A model generated the notes under the pieces. It searched no databases and had not been told where the DNA came from. It was given only the letters and a program-made list of their open reading frames with translations. From Mycobacterium sp. URHB0044 (GTDB lineage Bacteria; Actinomycetota; Actinomycetes; Mycobacteriales; Mycobacteriaceae): a DNA stretch of 64,000 nt. Positions 25,469 to 34,376 of the stretch are shown here, in pieces. The position numbers were made by a program, and so were the translations under genes. Location: contig NZ_JIAW01000012.1 in assembly GCF_000620625.1 (NCBI RefSeq), positions 124,001 through 188,000 on the forward strand, written 5' to 3'. The first letter of the stretch is position 1. Each line of letters opens with the position of its first letter.

Positions 25469-26368
25469 CTACTTGAAAATCGCAGTGAGATAGCCAGAGC
25501 CGCTGCCGAACGTCGCCAGTTCGTCGTCGGGCAGCTCGAAACCGTTCGCGGCGAACGCTTCTGCGGTCTTCGCGATGTCCACCTGCCAACCACGAGTCGT
25601 CAGGTAGTCGGCTGCGCTGTTGCGTTCGCCGGTGTAGAACAGCTCGGCGAGGTCGATGTCGGAGCCGATGCGCCGCGAACGGTCCGTGAGCTTGCGCGCC
25701 CAGTCCGACGGCAACTCGTCCATGTCCATGTGCTCCGTCGCCACCCTGCTTCCGGGCGCCGACAGCGCGGTGACGTTGTCGAACAGCCGATCCTGCGCGT
25801 CCGGCGGTAGGTACACGAGCAGCCCTTCGGCGCTCCACGCGGTCGGCAGGCTGGGGTCGAAGCCCGCAGCGGTCAGCGCCGAAGGCCAATCGTCCCGCAG
25901 ATCGATCGCGACCGTCCGGCGCGTCGCCGTCGGTTGCGCACCGAGCCCGTCCAACGTGCGCGTCTTGAACTCGATGACGTCGGGCTGGTCGATCTCGTAC
26001 ACCACGGTGCCCGCAGGCCACCGCAGTCGGTAGGCCCTGGTGTCGAGTCCCGAGGCCAGGATCACGGCCTGCCGGGCACCGGAACTGGTTGCGGTAGTGA
26101 AGAAGTCGTCGAAGAAGCGGGTCCGCACCGTCATCTGCTCGTTCATCGCCCGACGATTCAGCAGCGGATCGTCGTCGGCCGTGATCTCGCCGTCGATGAG
26201 CCGGATGAACGTCTCGATGCCGACGGCGCGCACCAGCGGGTCGGCCCAGGGATCGTCGAGAAGCGCGTCCGGACCCTGGGATGCCATCGCGCGTGAGGCG
26301 GCGACTGCCGTCGCCGTCGCACCGACGCTGGACGCCAGATCCCAGGTGTCGCCTTCAGTTCGTGCCAT
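25469..26368 (-). CDS. Class I SAM-dependent methyltransferase, tandem family (copy 3)
   Basis: 299 residues from ATG 26368; the frame continues open upstream through the neighbouring gene, but MARTEGDTWDLASSVGATAT matches the paralogues. SAM motif AVILASGLDTRAYRLRWP and EIDQPDVIEFK are present. It lies 12 bases upstream of copy 4, probably one operon. It starts with the same residues as copy 4, suggesting a relatively recent duplication or conversion. Confidence 0.9.
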   Translation of the reverse strand: MARTEGDTWDLASSVGATATAVAASRAMASQGPDALLDDPWADPLVRAVGIETFIRLIDGEITADDDPLLNRRAMNEQMTVRTRFFDDFFTTATSSGARQAVILASGLDTRAYRLRWPAGTVVYEIDQPDVIEFKTRTLDGLGAQPTATRRTVAIDLRDDWPSALTAAGFDPSLPTAWSAEGLLVYLPPDAQDRLFDNVTALSAPGSRVATEHMDMDELPSDWARKLTDRSRRIGSDIDLAELFYTGERNSAADYLTTRGWQVDIAKTAEAFAANGFELPDDELATFGSGSGYLTAIFK

Positions 26369-26382
26369 GTGGTGGGTGTCTC

Positions 26383-27288
26383 CTAGTTCTTCGTGGCGAT
26401 GACCGACAGCGAATTGCGCATCGGTGCAAGGGTTCCGGTGTCGGGGAAGTCGCGGCCATAGCCTGCGAAGACCTCGGGTCGGGTGCGGGACGTAACCCGC
26501 CAGTCGAGGCCGGTGAGGTAGTCGACCACCGGCCGGCGTTCGCCGGCGTAGAACAGGTCCGTCAGGTTGACGTCGAAACCGTGGCCCTTCCACGCCTCGC
26601 TGATGGCGCTGGCACGTTCCCCCATGCTTGCCCCGCCGTCGGGGTGATACTCCGTTGCCAGTCGGCTGCCCGGCGCAGACAGCGCGGTGATGTCGTCGAA
26701 CAGCCGGTCCTGTGCGTCGGGAGGCAGATACACCAGCAGGCCCTCGGCGCTCCACGCCGTCGGCTGGCCGGTGTCGAAGCCTGCCGCCGTCAGCGCGGAC
26801 GGCCAGTCGTCGCGCAGGTCGACGGCGACGGCGCGGCGGTCGGCGGACGGTACGGCGCCGATGTCGGCCATCGTCGCGGTCTTCGCCTCGATCACCTGCG
26901 GTTGGTCGATCTCGTAGACCACGGTGCCGTTCGGCCAGGGCAGCCGGTAGGCACGCGAATCCAGCCCGGACGCCAGAATCACCGCCTGCCGGACACCGGC
27001 TCCGGCGGCGTCCAGGAAGAAGTCGTCGAAGAACCGGGTGCGCACGGCCATCATCCCGGTCATCAGGGCTGCCGCTCCGCCGTCATCGACATCGGAGGTG
27101 GTGACCTGCCCGTCGATCAGCTTGACGAAGAAGTCGATCCCGACGGCACGCACCAGGGGTTCGGCGTACGGGTCGCGGATCAGCGGATCGGCTTCCCGGG
27201 TGGCGAGGGCGCGTGCCGCGGCCACCATCGTCGCCGTCGCACCGACGCTGGACGCGAGATCCCAGCTGTCGGCATCGGAGCGCGTCAC
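26383..27288 (-). CDS. Class I SAM-dependent methyltransferase, tandem family (copy 2)
   Basis: 301 residues, GTG start overlapping the upstream paralogue stop by four bases. It has MTRSDADSWDLASSVGATATMVAA, AVILASGLDSRAYRLPWP and EIDQPQVIEAK. The C-terminus (FAGYGRDFPDTGTLAPMRNSL) diverges from the other copies, so substrate range probably differs. Confidence 0.9.
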   Translation of the reverse strand: MTRSDADSWDLASSVGATATMVAAARALATREADPLIRDPYAEPLVRAVGIDFFVKLIDGQVTTSDVDDGGAAALMTGMMAVRTRFFDDFFLDAAGAGVRQAVILASGLDSRAYRLPWPNGTVVYEIDQPQVIEAKTATMADIGAVPSADRRAVAVDLRDDWPSALTAAGFDTGQPTAWSAEGLLVYLPPDAQDRLFDDITALSAPGSRLATEYHPDGGASMGERASAISEAWKGHGFDVNLTDLFYAGERRPVVDYLTGLDWRVTSRTRPEVFAGYGRDFPDTGTLAPMRNSLSVIATKN

Positions 27289-28205
27289 CGGCCACCGCCG
27301 AGGGTGCCGCTGACGTAGCGGTGTTTGGCGAAGTGCGCGGCATCCTCGGGGTCGATCGTCACGCCATGCGCGTCGAACAGTTCCCGGATGCCGCGGCCGC
27401 TGATCTGCCAGCCGTGGTCGGCCAGGTACGTCGCGGCCTCCTTGCGGTCACCGAAGTAGACCAACTCGGTGAGGTCGAGATCGAAGCCGGCGTCTCGCCA
27501 TCGTGCCCCGAGGTTCCGCATGCGCTCGCGGATCGAGTCCTCGTCGGCCGGATCGGGGCTGGCGGAACTCTCGGTGGCGAACCGGCTGCCAGGGGCGCTG
27601 AGCGCGGTGACGGTGTCGAGCAACCTGTCCTGCGCGTCGGCGGGCAGGTAGGGGAGCAGTCCCTCGGCGGCCCACGCGGTCGGTTTGGCCGGGTCGAACC
27701 CGGCCTGCCGGAGCGCAGCGGGCCAGTCGTCGCGCAGGTCGATCGGGACGGTGCGCCGCATGGCGGTCGGCAAGGCGCCGAGGCCTGCCAACGTGCGGGT
27801 CTTGAACTCGATGACGTCGGGCTGGTCGATCTCGAACACCACCGTGCCCGCCGGCCACGGCAGCCGATACGCGCGGGAGTCCAGGCCGGACGCCAGGATG
27901 ACGGCCTGTGTGATGCCCGCCGCCGTCGCGTCGAGGAAGAACTCGTCGAAGAAGGCGGTCCGGACGGCCATGTGGTCGGCCATGTTCTTCATGCGGTTGG
28001 CCGCGTCGTCGTCGGGCTGCAGCTCTCCGGTCGCCATCCGGGTCAGCGCTTCGATGCCGACGGCGCGTACCAGCGGTTCGGCGAACGGATCGGTGATCAG
28101 CGGGTGGGGTGCCCTGGTGGCCGCCGCTCGGCCCGCGGCCACCATGGTCGCCGTCGCTCCCACGCTGGACGCCAGGTCCCAGGTGTCGTTGTCGGTTCGT
28201 GTCAT
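27285..28205 (-). CDS. Class I SAM-dependent methyltransferase, tandem family (copy 1)
   Basis: 306 residues from ATG 28205 (MTRTDNDTWDLASSVG), preceded by GGGGGTA; the frame opens seven codons further up. First gene of the four-copy block, next to secY as Rv0731c is in M. tuberculosis. SAM motif AVILASGLDSRAYRLPWP and EIDQPDVIEFK are intact. The insertion SSASPDPADEDSIRE near residue 215 is unique to this copy. Confidence 0.9.
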   Translation of the reverse strand: MTRTDNDTWDLASSVGATATMVAAGRAAATRAPHPLITDPFAEPLVRAVGIEALTRMATGELQPDDDAANRMKNMADHMAVRTAFFDEFFLDATAAGITQAVILASGLDSRAYRLPWPAGTVVFEIDQPDVIEFKTRTLAGLGALPTAMRRTVPIDLRDDWPAALRQAGFDPAKPTAWAAEGLLPYLPADAQDRLLDTVTALSAPGSRFATESSASPDPADEDSIRERMRNLGARWRDAGFDLDLTELVYFGDRKEAATYLADHGWQISGRGIRELFDAHGVTIDPEDAAHFAKHRYVSGTLGGGR

Positions 28206-28377
28206 TGCTACCCCCGAAATCCACATCGGCTATTAGTTAGTAGGTATAACGAGCTTGGCCGACTGTACGCTTCCAACCTGAAGACCCGATTGGACCGCGG
28301 TCACCCTGATCGGATGGGGGTTCGACCGGTGGTGGCTGTTACTCTCGTAGACTGTTTGACGCGCGACATTGCTGGTT

Positions 28378-28391
28378 GCAGGCATGCCTGC
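28378..28391. promoter_or_regulatory. 14-bp perfect palindrome upstream of secY
   Basis: GCAGGCATGCCTGC in the 282-base gap between the methyltransferase block and secY, about 100 bases before the secY start. A TTGACG hexamer lies at 28356-28361 and TAGACT at 28348-28353, but I cannot pair either with a convincing partner. It could be an operator or a small hairpin in the secY leader. Confidence 0.4.
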
Positions 28392-28487
28392 GAACCGGCG
28401 GGACAACCGCGCACGACTTGACCACACGCTGGTAGGACCAGCCCCATTGGCACGCCGCGACAAGTGCTCGGCTGCGCAGGAGGAAGA

Positions 28488-29813
28488 GTGCTTTCGGCTT
28501 TCATCTCGTCGCTGCGGACGGCCGACCTGAGGCGCAAGATCCTCTTCACCCTCGGGATCGTGATCGTGTACCGCGCCGGCGCAACGCTGCCTTCCCCAGG
28601 GGTGAACTACCCCAACGTGCAGAAGTGCATCGAGCAGGTCAGCGGTGGTGACTCGGCGCAGATCTACTCGCTGATCAACCTGTTCTCCGGCGGCGCGCTG
28701 CTGCAGCTGTCGGTGTTCGCGGTCGGCGTCATGCCCTACATCACCGCCAGCATCATCGTTCAGCTGCTCACGGTGGTGATTCCGCGCTTCGAACAGCTGC
28801 GCAAGGAAGGCCAATCCGGCCAGGCCAAGATGACGCAGTACACCCGCTACCTGGCGATAGCTCTGGCACTCCTGCAGGGCACGTCCATCGTGGCGTTGGC
28901 CGCCAACGGTGGCCTGCTGCAGGGCTGCTCGCTGGACATCATCCAGGACTCGGGCATCTTCACGCTCGTCGTCATCGTGCTGGTGCTGACGGCCGGTGCC
29001 GGCCTGGTGATGTGGATGGGCGAGCTGGTCACCGAGCGTGGCATCGGCAACGGCATGTCGCTGCTGATCTTCGCTGGCATCGCCGCCCGCATCCCCTCCG
29101 AGGGCAAGACCATCCTCGACAGCCGCGGCGGCGTCGTGTTCACCGCGGTCTGCGTCGCAGCCCTGATCATCATCATCGGCGTCGTGTTCGTCGAGCAGGG
29201 CCAACGCCGCATCCCGGTGCAGTACGCCAAGCGCATGGTCGGGCGCCGCATGTACGGCGGCACGTCGACCTATCTGCCGCTGAAGGTGAACCAGGCCGGC
29301 GTCATCCCCGTCATCTTCGCCTCGTCGCTCATCTACATCCCGCAGCTGATCACCCAGCTGATCAAGAGCGGCAGCACCAGTCAGGGGACGGGCTGGTGGG
29401 AGAAGTTCGTCGCGAACTACCTGACCAACCCCGCCAGCCCGGTCTACATCGGCGTCTACTTCGCCCTGATCATCTTCTTCACGTACTTCTACGTGTCCAT
29501 CACGTTCAACCCCGACGAGCGGGCCGACGAGATGCGCAAGTTCGGTGGCTTCATCCCGGGCATCCGCCCTGGCAAGCCGACCGCCGACTACCTGCGTTAC
29601 GTGTTGAGCCGCATCACGCTTCCCGGTTCGATCTATCTCGGCGTGATCGCCGTGCTCCCGAACCTGTTCCTCGAAATCGGCAACACCGGCGCGGTACAGA
29701 ACCTGCCGTTCGGTGGCACCGCGGTGCTGATCATGATCGGCGTGGGTCTTGACACCGTGAAACAAATCGAGAGCCAGCTGATGCAGCGCAACTACGAAGG
29801 GTTCCTCAAGTGA
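28488..29813 (+). CDS. secY: Protein translocase channel subunit SecY
   Basis: 441 residues, ten membrane helices, the central channel of the Sec translocon. The start is GTG 28488, preceded by AGGAGGAAG (28479-28487) and giving the mycobacterial N-terminus LSAFISSLRTADLRRK; an upstream in-frame start would lie in the leader. Conserved signatures include MPYITASIIVQLL, MWMGELVTERGIGNGMS and FNPDERADEMRKFGGFIPG. It overlaps adk by four bases. Confidence 0.97.
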   Translation: MLSAFISSLRTADLRRKILFTLGIVIVYRAGATLPSPGVNYPNVQKCIEQVSGGDSAQIYSLINLFSGGALLQLSVFAVGVMPYITASIIVQLLTVVIPRFEQLRKEGQSGQAKMTQYTRYLAIALALLQGTSIVALAANGGLLQGCSLDIIQDSGIFTLVVIVLVLTAGAGLVMWMGELVTERGIGNGMSLLIFAGIAARIPSEGKTILDSRGGVVFTAVCVAALIIIIGVVFVEQGQRRIPVQYAKRMVGRRMYGGTSTYLPLKVNQAGVIPVIFASSLIYIPQLITQLIKSGSTSQGTGWWEKFVANYLTNPASPVYIGVYFALIIFFTYFYVSITFNPDERADEMRKFGGFIPGIRPGKPTADYLRYVLSRITLPGSIYLGVIAVLPNLFLEIGNTGAVQNLPFGGTAVLIMIGVGLDTVKQIESQLMQRNYEGFLK

Positions 29814-30355
29814 GAATCGTTTTGCTGGGACCGCCGGGCGCGGGCAAGGGCACACAGGCGGAGAAGCTGGCCGAGAAGCTCGGCATTCCGCACATCTCGA
29901 CGGGTGATCTCTTCCGCCACAACATCACCAATGAAACGGAACTGGGCCTCGAGGCCAAGAAGTACCTCGATGCCGGTGACCTCGTTCCCGCCACGTTGAC
30001 CAACGCGCTGGTCGACGACCGCATCGATGACGCGGACGCCGCCGACGGCTTCATCCTCGACGGCTTCCCCCGCTCGGTGGAGCAGGCCGAGGCGCTGCGC
30101 GACATGCTCGCCAAGCGCAACACCAAGCTCGACGCGGTGCTGGAGTTTCGGGTTTCCGAGGACGAGCTGCTCAGTCGCCTCAAGAGCCGCGGCCGGGCCG
30201 ACGACACGGACGACGTCATCCTCAACCGCATGAAGGTCTACCGCGACGAAACCGCTCCGCTGCTGGACTACTACTCCGATGAGCTCAAGACCGTCGACGC
30301 CATCGGCTCGCTGGACGAGGTGTTCGCCCGCGCCCTGCGTGCGCTCGGTAAGTAG
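29810..30355 (+). CDS. adk: Adenylate kinase
   Basis: 181 residues from a GTG that overlaps the secY stop (GTGA). It converts ATP and AMP to two ADP. The P-loop GPPGAGKGTQ (7-16), the NMP-binding region STGDLFRHN and FILDGFPRS are intact. The LID is the short form without zinc cysteines, as in M. tuberculosis. Confidence 0.97.
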   Translation: MRIVLLGPPGAGKGTQAEKLAEKLGIPHISTGDLFRHNITNETELGLEAKKYLDAGDLVPATLTNALVDDRIDDADAADGFILDGFPRSVEQAEALRDMLAKRNTKLDAVLEFRVSEDELLSRLKSRGRADDTDDVILNRMKVYRDETAPLLDYYSDELKTVDAIGSLDEVFARALRALGK

Positions 30356-30358
30356 CCG

Positions 30359-31156
30359 ATGATCGGCCTGCCCAGTCTGCGTGGGCGCAAGGTCGTCGCC
30401 CAGCGCACGAGCGACGAGCTCGATGCCATGGCCGCCGCGGGTGCGCTCGTCGCGGCAGCACTGCGCGCCGTCCAAGCCGCCGCGGTACCGGGTGTCTCCA
30501 CGAAGGACCTCGACGCCATTGCCGAAGCCGTCATCCGCGACGGCGGCGGCATTCCATCGTTCCTCGGGTACCACGGCTTCCCGGCCAGCATCTGCTCGTC
30601 GGTGAACGACCGCGTCGTGCACGGCATCCCGTCGGCCACCGAAGTGCTGGCCGCGGGTGATCTGGTGTCCATCGACTGCGGGGCGATCCTCGACGACTGG
30701 CACGGCGACTCGGCGGTGACGTTCGGCATCGGTGACCTGATCGACGCTGACGTGAACCTCTCGAAGGCCACCCGTGAGTCGATGGAGGCCGGCATCGCCG
30801 CCATGGTGCCCGGCAACCGGTTGACCGACGTTTCGCACGCCATCGAGACCGAGACCCGCGCCGCGGAGCAACGCTACGGCCGCGCCTTCGGGATAGTCGC
30901 AGGCTACGGCGGGCACGGCATCGGCCGTCAGATGCACATGGATCCCTTCCTGGCCAACGAGGGCGCACCGGGCCGCGGGCCCTACCTGGCGCCGGGCTCG
31001 GTGCTGGCCATCGAACCGATGCTCACACTCGGTACCACCAAGACGAACGTGCTCGACGACGAATGGACGGTCGTCACCGCCGACGGATCGCGCGCGGCGC
31101 ACTGGGAGCACACGGTCGCCGCGACCGAGGATGGGCCCCGGATCCTCACCCTCTGA
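30359..31156 (+). CDS. map: Methionine aminopeptidase type I
   Basis: 265 residues, corresponding to mycobacterial MapA. It removes the initiator Met. The five metal ligands are visible in context: DCGAILDDWHGD, GGHGIGRQMH, LAIEPML and the final WEHTVAATEDG. ATG three bases after the adk stop; secY-adk-map is the usual order. Confidence 0.96.
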   Translation: MIGLPSLRGRKVVAQRTSDELDAMAAAGALVAAALRAVQAAAVPGVSTKDLDAIAEAVIRDGGGIPSFLGYHGFPASICSSVNDRVVHGIPSATEVLAAGDLVSIDCGAILDDWHGDSAVTFGIGDLIDADVNLSKATRESMEAGIAAMVPGNRLTDVSHAIETETRAAEQRYGRAFGIVAGYGGHGIGRQMHMDPFLANEGAPGRGPYLAPGSVLAIEPMLTLGTTKTNVLDDEWTVVTADGSRAAHWEHTVAATEDGPRILTL

Positions 31157-31256
31157 CCAAAGCTCTTGGGTGTTCCGCCTGCCGTTTCGGCACCCTGCCC
31201 GCGCGGCGAGAGACACTGGTTGGCAGACGCGCGTCGCCCCATTGCTGTGGAAGTAC

Positions 31257-31284
31257 TGAACTTCGCGTCCCTGTGCAGCGTGTA
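31257..31284 (+). promoter_or_regulatory. Candidate SigL-dependent promoter of sigL
   Basis: TGAACT (31257-31262), 16-base spacer, CGTGTA (31279-31284). It fits the published SigL pattern (TGAACC / CGTgtc) at five of six and five of six positions. A start near 31291 would leave a leader of about 11 bases including GGAGGGT. It suggests autoregulation, as known for sigL in M. tuberculosis. Confidence 0.6.
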
Positions 31285-31301
31285 TCAGACGGAGGGTGGG
31301 T

Positions 31302-31841
31302 ATGGACGATCCGGAGGCCGCCATGATGCGGGTGCTGTACGACGAGCACGCAGGGGCGCTCTGGCGGTATGTCCTTCGCTTGACGGGTGATGCCGCCCGC
31401 GCCGAGGACGTGGTGCAGGAGACCCTGCTGCGCGCGTGGCGCCATCAGCCCGATGGTCTGCACCCGAGCGCCCACACGAACGGCACCGCCGAACGATCAC
31501 CGCGGGCGTGGCTGTTCACCGTCGCGCGCAACCTCATCATCGACGAACGCCGCAGCGCGCGGTACCGCAACGAGACGCAGACGGGCGACGTGGAGTCGGT
31601 GGCGGATCATGCGGGGCCCGACGAAGTGGACAGCGCGCTCGACAAACTTTTGCTCGGCAACGCGATGAGCGAACTTTCGGAGGATCATCGAGCGGTGATC
31701 TTGCGCGCCTATTACCAGGGCTGGAGCCTGGCACAGGTGGCTGCCGACTTGCAGATCGCCGAGGGCACGGTGAAGTCGCGACTGCACTACGCAGTGCGTG
31801 CCTTGCGCCTAAATTTGCAGGAAATGGGGGTGACACGGTGA
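31302..31841 (+). CDS. sigL: ECF RNA polymerase sigma factor SigL
   Basis: 179 residues from ATG 31302, placed 5 bases after GGAGGG; an in-frame GTG two codons upstream would sit inside that site. Sigma region 2 (YDEHAGALWRYVLRLTGDAARAEDVVQETLLRAW) is followed by FTVARNLIIDERRS; region 4 (SEDHRAVILRAYYQGWSLAQVAADLQIAEGTVKSRLHYAVRALR) is intact and very like M. tuberculosis SigL, in pieces under 20 identical residues. The GTGA overlap with rslA gives coupled synthesis of sigma and anti-sigma. Confidence 0.93.
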   Translation: MDDPEAAMMRVLYDEHAGALWRYVLRLTGDAARAEDVVQETLLRAWRHQPDGLHPSAHTNGTAERSPRAWLFTVARNLIIDERRSARYRNETQTGDVESVADHAGPDEVDSALDKLLLGNAMSELSEDHRAVILRAYYQGWSLAQVAADLQIAEGTVKSRLHYAVRALRLNLQEMGVTR

Positions 31842-32578
31842 CACAGTCAGGTGAATCCCGTGGCTTGGAATCGGTCGACGGCGACCGCTATGCGACATGG
31901 GACGCGGCATACGTGCTGGGTTCGCTGTCGAGCGCCGAGCGCCGCGAATACGAGGCACACCTCGAGACGTGCGATCGGTGCCGGGCGGCGGTCGCGGACC
32001 TCAGCGGCATGCCCGCACTGCTGGCGATGCTCGACGTCGAGGACGTCCGTGCGCTGCAGGGTGCGCAGCCCGAGCCTCCGCCGTTGCGGCCCGAGGTGCT
32101 GGATTCCGTACTGGACAAGGTGCGGTGGCGCAGGCGCCGGGCGCGGTGGCTGACGTCGGCCGCCGTCGGGCTGGCTGCGGCGCTGCTGGCCGTCGGATTG
32201 GTCATCGCCGTGCGGCCCGGCATCGTGGGCCTGCAGAACGGCGACGAGCAGCAGACGGCGCAGGAATTGCCGATGGACAAGCTCGTTCCGACCCCGTTCA
32301 GCGCCACCGTCGCGTTGAACAGCTTCGCCTGGGGCACCCGCATCGACATGGCCTGCACGTACGGCCAGTGGTCGGGCGGCGGTGGCGCGACGCCAAGCAA
32401 CCTCGGCATGGTGGTCGTGGGCCGTGACGGAAGTCACACGCAGATCGCGACCTGGCTGGGCCTCTCGGGCGCAACCGCGCTACCGAGCGGAAACACGCCC
32501 ATGCCTGCCACCGAAATCGCTGCTGTTCAACTGGTTTCGGCAGACAACGGGAAGGTTCTGCTCGAACGCAAGATATGA
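31838..32578 (+). CDS. rslA: Zinc-containing anti-sigma factor RslA
   Basis: 246 residues from GTG 31838. The ZAS motif H41-x3-C45-x2-C48 (HLETCDRC) binds zinc and holds SigL; oxidation of the cysteines is known to release SigL in M. tuberculosis. A single membrane helix at about residues 103-125 (LTSAAVGLAAALLAVGLVI) separates it from an external C-terminal domain (MVVVGRDGSHTQIATWLGL). Orthologue of Rv0736 by sequence and context. Confidence 0.92.
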   Translation: MTQSGESRGLESVDGDRYATWDAAYVLGSLSSAERREYEAHLETCDRCRAAVADLSGMPALLAMLDVEDVRALQGAQPEPPPLRPEVLDSVLDKVRWRRRRARWLTSAAVGLAAALLAVGLVIAVRPGIVGLQNGDEQQTAQELPMDKLVPTPFSATVALNSFAWGTRIDMACTYGQWSGGGGATPSNLGMVVVGRDGSHTQIATWLGLSGATALPSGNTPMPATEIAAVQLVSADNGKVLLERKI

Positions 32579-32592
32579 GTTCACGCCTGCGG

Positions 32593-32620
32593 TGAACCCG
32601 CGTGCCACGCCCGTCGTGTC
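32593..32620 (+). promoter_or_regulatory. Candidate SigL promoter of the ThDP/KAS III/aminotransferase operon
   Basis: TGAACC (32593-32598), 16-base spacer, CGTGTC (32615-32620): an exact match to the reported SigL -35 and -10 elements, with the same spacing as the element before sigL. It is wholly within the 70-base gap after rslA. The -35 is overlapped by a perfect inverted repeat GTTCAC-N7-GTGAAC (32579-32597). Confidence 0.7.
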
Positions 32621-32648
32621 ACTAGGAGGAGCGGGAAGCAGGTGAGCA

Positions 32649-34376
32649 ATGGCCAGCAGGTATCGGGTCGTCGACCACGTGGTCGAAAGCCTCGTCACGC
32701 AGGGAGTGAGTCACTTCTTCGGCGTCGACGGCGCCAATGTCGAGGACCTCTACGACGCGGCGCACTACTGCGACGGAATCACCGCCGTGCTGGCCAAACA
32801 CGAATTCTCGGCGGCGACCATGGCCGACGGGTTCAGCCGCGCCACCGCCGACCTCGGGGTCGTCGTGGCGACCTCCGGCGGCGGATCGCTGAACTTGGTT
32901 GCGGGACTCGGGGAGTCGTTCACCAGCAGGATTCCCGTTCTCGCGCTGGTGGGCCAGGCGCCGACGGCGCTCGACGGCAGGGGCAGCTTCCAGGACACCA
33001 GCGGTGAAGGCGGTTCACTCGACGCCCACGCGCTGTTTTCCGCGGTCTCGGTGTACTGCAGGCGGGTGCTGACACCGACTGACATCGTCGCGGCGCTGCA
33101 AGAGGCTATCGCCGCCGCCCGCACCGGTGGTCCCGCGGTCCTGTTGCTGCCCAAGGACATCCAGCAGGGGCTCATCGACAAGCCGGTCGATGGGTACGTC
33201 GATCCAGCCGAGCTCGATGACCGTACCGACGATCCGCAGCCGATCCTCGACGAACTGCACCGCGCGCTTGGGCCGGTGACGATCATCGCAGGCGATCAGG
33301 TCGCCCGCGACGATGCGCGCGCCGAACTCGAGGGCCTGCGCGCCGCGCTGCGGGCATGGGTGGCGACGGTTCCCGACGCCAAGGACGTCAGTGGCTCGCC
33401 GGGCCTCGGCGCCTCGTCGTCGCTCGGCGTCACCGGTGTGATGGGGCATCCCGGCGTCGCCGATGCGGTGGCCTCCAGTGCTGTGTGCCTGCTGATCGGC
33501 ACCCGGCTGCCCGTCACGGCCCGCGCCGGCCTCGACGACGCGCTCGGCCGGGTCCGCGTGGTGTCGATCGGTGCCGAAATTCCCTACCCGGCCGCCACGC
33601 ACGTCCACTCCGACGACCTGCGGGTGTCATTGCCGCAGCTGACCGAAGCACTGAGCGGGCATGGCCGGCCGCCCGGACTGCGGGTGGCAGAACCGCTGCC
33701 GTACGGCGAGTTACCGCTGCCCACCCACGAGGGACCCGGCATCGGCTACCGCGACGCGATGGGCGTGCTCGACCAGGCGCTGCCCGACGGAGTGGACGTG
33801 GTGGTCGATGCGGGCAACACGGGCGCGGCAGCCATCCACTACCTACCCGTACGGCGGTCGGGGCGGTTCGTCGTGGCGCTCGGCATGGGCGGCATGGGCT
33901 ACAGCTTCGGCGCCGCGATGGGCGTCTGCTTCGCGCGGTCGAAGAGGCCAGGGCCGACCCGCCGCACCGTGGTGATCGCGGGTGACGGCTCGTTCTTCAT
34001 GCACGGCATGGAATTACACACCGCCATCCAGTACGGCCTGCCGCTCACGGTGGTGTTGTTCAACAACAACGCCCACGCCATGTGCGTCACCCGTGAGCAG
34101 CTGTTCTACGGCGATCGGTACAGCTACAACCGGTTCACCCCGAGCCGCCTCGGCGCCGGCCTGGCCGCGATGTTCCCCGGGCTGCCGTCCGTCGACGTCG
34201 CCGACGTCGACCAATTGCCGGGAGCCCTTCGTGAAGCGCTCACCCATGATGGGCCGTCGGTGGTGAGCGTCGAATGCTCTGCCGACGAGATGCCGCCGTT
34301 CGCACCGTTCATCGATGCCGCCCAAGACCTTTCGATCAACGAGGAGATGATGCCCGATGTCGCTGCCCGCGCTTGA
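32649..34376 (+). CDS. ThDP-dependent enzyme, acetolactate synthase/decarboxylase-like
   Basis: 575 residues with the three-domain ThDP (PYR-central-PP) fold. The catalytic Glu is E52 (AKHEFSAA). The cofactor motif GDG (445-447) to NNN (472-474) is intact, with usual spacing. Members form or cleave C-C bonds next to a keto group. The residues after the Glu and the FAD-binding part differ from true acetolactate synthases, so a decarboxylase or acyloin-forming role is more likely than Ile/Val synthesis. First gene of a tightly coupled operon. ATG 32649; the AGGAGG at 32624 is too far to serve it, so initiation context is weak. Confidence 0.82.
   Translation: MASRYRVVDHVVESLVTQGVSHFFGVDGANVEDLYDAAHYCDGITAVLAKHEFSAATMADGFSRATADLGVVVATSGGGSLNLVAGLGESFTSRIPVLALVGQAPTALDGRGSFQDTSGEGGSLDAHALFSAVSVYCRRVLTPTDIVAALQEAIAAARTGGPAVLLLPKDIQQGLIDKPVDGYVDPAELDDRTDDPQPILDELHRALGPVTIIAGDQVARDDARAELEGLRAALRAWVATVPDAKDVSGSPGLGASSSLGVTGVMGHPGVADAVASSAVCLLIGTRLPVTARAGLDDALGRVRVVSIGAEIPYPAATHVHSDDLRVSLPQLTEALSGHGRPPGLRVAEPLPYGELPLPTHEGPGIGYRDAMGVLDQALPDGVDVVVDAGNTGAAAIHYLPVRRSGRFVVALGMGGMGYSFGAAMGVCFARSKRPGPTRRTVVIAGDGSFFMHGMELHTAIQYGLPLTVVLFNNNAHAMCVTREQLFYGDRYSYNRFTPSRLGAGLAAMFPGLPSVDVADVDQLPGALREALTHDGPSVVSVECSADEMPPFAPFIDAAQDLSINEEMMPDVAARA

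Noticed and set aside
28233..29855. 540-codon open frame antisense to secY
   Set aside because: His/Asp/Arg-rich composition typical of a shadow frame over a membrane-protein gene; secY itself is unambiguous.
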